DNA of 64,000 nucleotides from Druceiella hillmani (taxonomy: Eukaryota > Arthropoda > Insecta > Lepidoptera > Hepialidae): contig JAYKKI010000074.1 in assembly GCA_039881145.1 (NCBI GenBank), forward strand, positions 5,843,001 to 5,907,000. The letters run 5' to 3'. The position numbers and the translations under genes were made by a program. The notes beneath the pieces were generated by a model. It searched no databases. It was not told where the DNA came from and saw only the letters and a list, made by a program, of their open reading frames with translations. This document shows, in pieces, positions 63,278-64,000 of this stretch. Position 1 is the first letter of the stretch. Each line of letters opens with the position of its first letter.

Positions 63278-63823
63278 CCGATGGATAGTCATTTATAGAA
63301 GCAGCGAGAAGAATCTGAAAAATTATCAGGAAAATACGTGAACGCGCTTCCAATTGAATTCTTTTTTAATGTATTTTACAGTTACAGCAAGTAACGTTAA
63401 AGCTATTTTAATCTTTCGTGCATTTCTGACGGGCTTGTTAAATCGATTATCATAATGTTGAAAAATAACAGCACATGTATATTTTAATATCATTTCTACC
63501 TTTCTAAAGTGAACCTAAGGGGTTGATTACCCCTTAAACCGAGATTAGAATAGAAAAAACATTATTTTCATTCTTTTCACTCGAGAGCAATTACAACCAT
63601 AGCTAATTTATACACCTTTAGTATGCGACGTTCCGTCACAACTGCTTACCCTGATTAGGTACGAGATGGTGCGATTCAGACAATTTTTTCTGGACGTTTA
63701 TTTTTATTTCCTAAACTTTTCTAGCTAATAAATGTTTCTTTTTAATTTTTTTTTTAAATACGCATGCTAACTCGCCATTAGTACAGTGTCATCAACAATT
63801 AATAAGAATTGATAGAACCGATG
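63278..63823. other. Non-coding stretch
   Basis: AT-rich, nothing recognised. Confidence 0.5.
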
Positions 63824-63854
63824 CTATACATACATACATACATTCACACACACA

Positions 63855-63896
<42 letters not shown>

Positions 63897-63905
63897 CATA
63901 TATAT
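63824..63905. repeat. Compound microsatellite
   Basis: An ACAT run, a short CA run, then a TA run with interruptions. Confidence 0.96.
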
Positions 63906-64000
63906 GTTTTGTCGATTTATATTTCGCTTGAATTTACCACGCTCAGTTGATCGGAGCGAAACTAATCTCTGATATTGAGCATCTATATTTAATCGTTTTT

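Overview
The window is strongly AT-rich eukaryotic DNA with no gene that can be read from end to end. Long (TA)n microsatellites, short non-autonomous inverted-repeat elements, decayed mariner and LINE fragments and several kinds of tandem array all point to an insect. Lepidoptera is my best guess, but that is inference: no gene here fixes the species. No operon, rRNA, tRNA or CRISPR array was seen. Most open reading frames are what stop-codon spacing in AT-rich DNA gives by chance, and several are simply (TA)n translated as Tyr-Ile repeats.

Layout. 1-9.4 kb: sparse sequence with several (TA)n tracts, a candidate coding exon ending at a splice donor (about 3.27-3.48 kb), a perfect 29-bp-arm hairpin (5.07 kb), a snapback inverted-repeat element (5.2 kb) and a GC-rich island with an exact POU octamer (6.2 kb). 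9.4-13.1 kb: a repeat-rich accessory stretch with a MADF-like relic, a GC-rich open block, degenerate minisatellites and a compact 77-codon ORF on the minus strand. 13-23 kb: a 112-bp tandem array (15.5 kb), a homeodomain-site-rich stretch (17.2 kb), a CpG-rich island (21.4-22.0 kb) and an inverted-repeat element (22.3 kb). 23-40 kb: dispersed repeats, a LINE 3' relic (27.1 kb), a mariner N-terminal relic (32.8 kb), small tandem repeats and regulatory-looking blocks (29.8-30.5, 37.7-38.4 and 40.0-40.4 kb). 40-46 kb: a three-copy array of about 280 bp, twin perfect palindromes (43.1 kb), a GC-rich block (44.5 kb) and a tandem duplication of about 390 bp. 46-58 kb: a possible small inverted-repeat element, a substantial mariner relic on the minus strand (50.6-51.2 kb), more dispersed repeats and a GC-rich block at 54.6 kb. 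58-64 kb: a second copy of the snapback element (58.2 kb), a CpG/GATA-rich block (60.7-61.1 kb) and two small cysteine-rich reading frames around 62.2-63.3 kb.

Functionally the window is best read as a gene desert or the inside of a very large intron. Its likely content is scattered regulatory islands set in repeat-derived DNA. Those islands are proposed from base composition and motif density only and need cross-species alignment. I found no convincing new multi-gene system. The observations most worth a second look are the snapback element family, the perfect palindromes, the tandem arrays, the small cysteine-rich frames and the regulatory islands.
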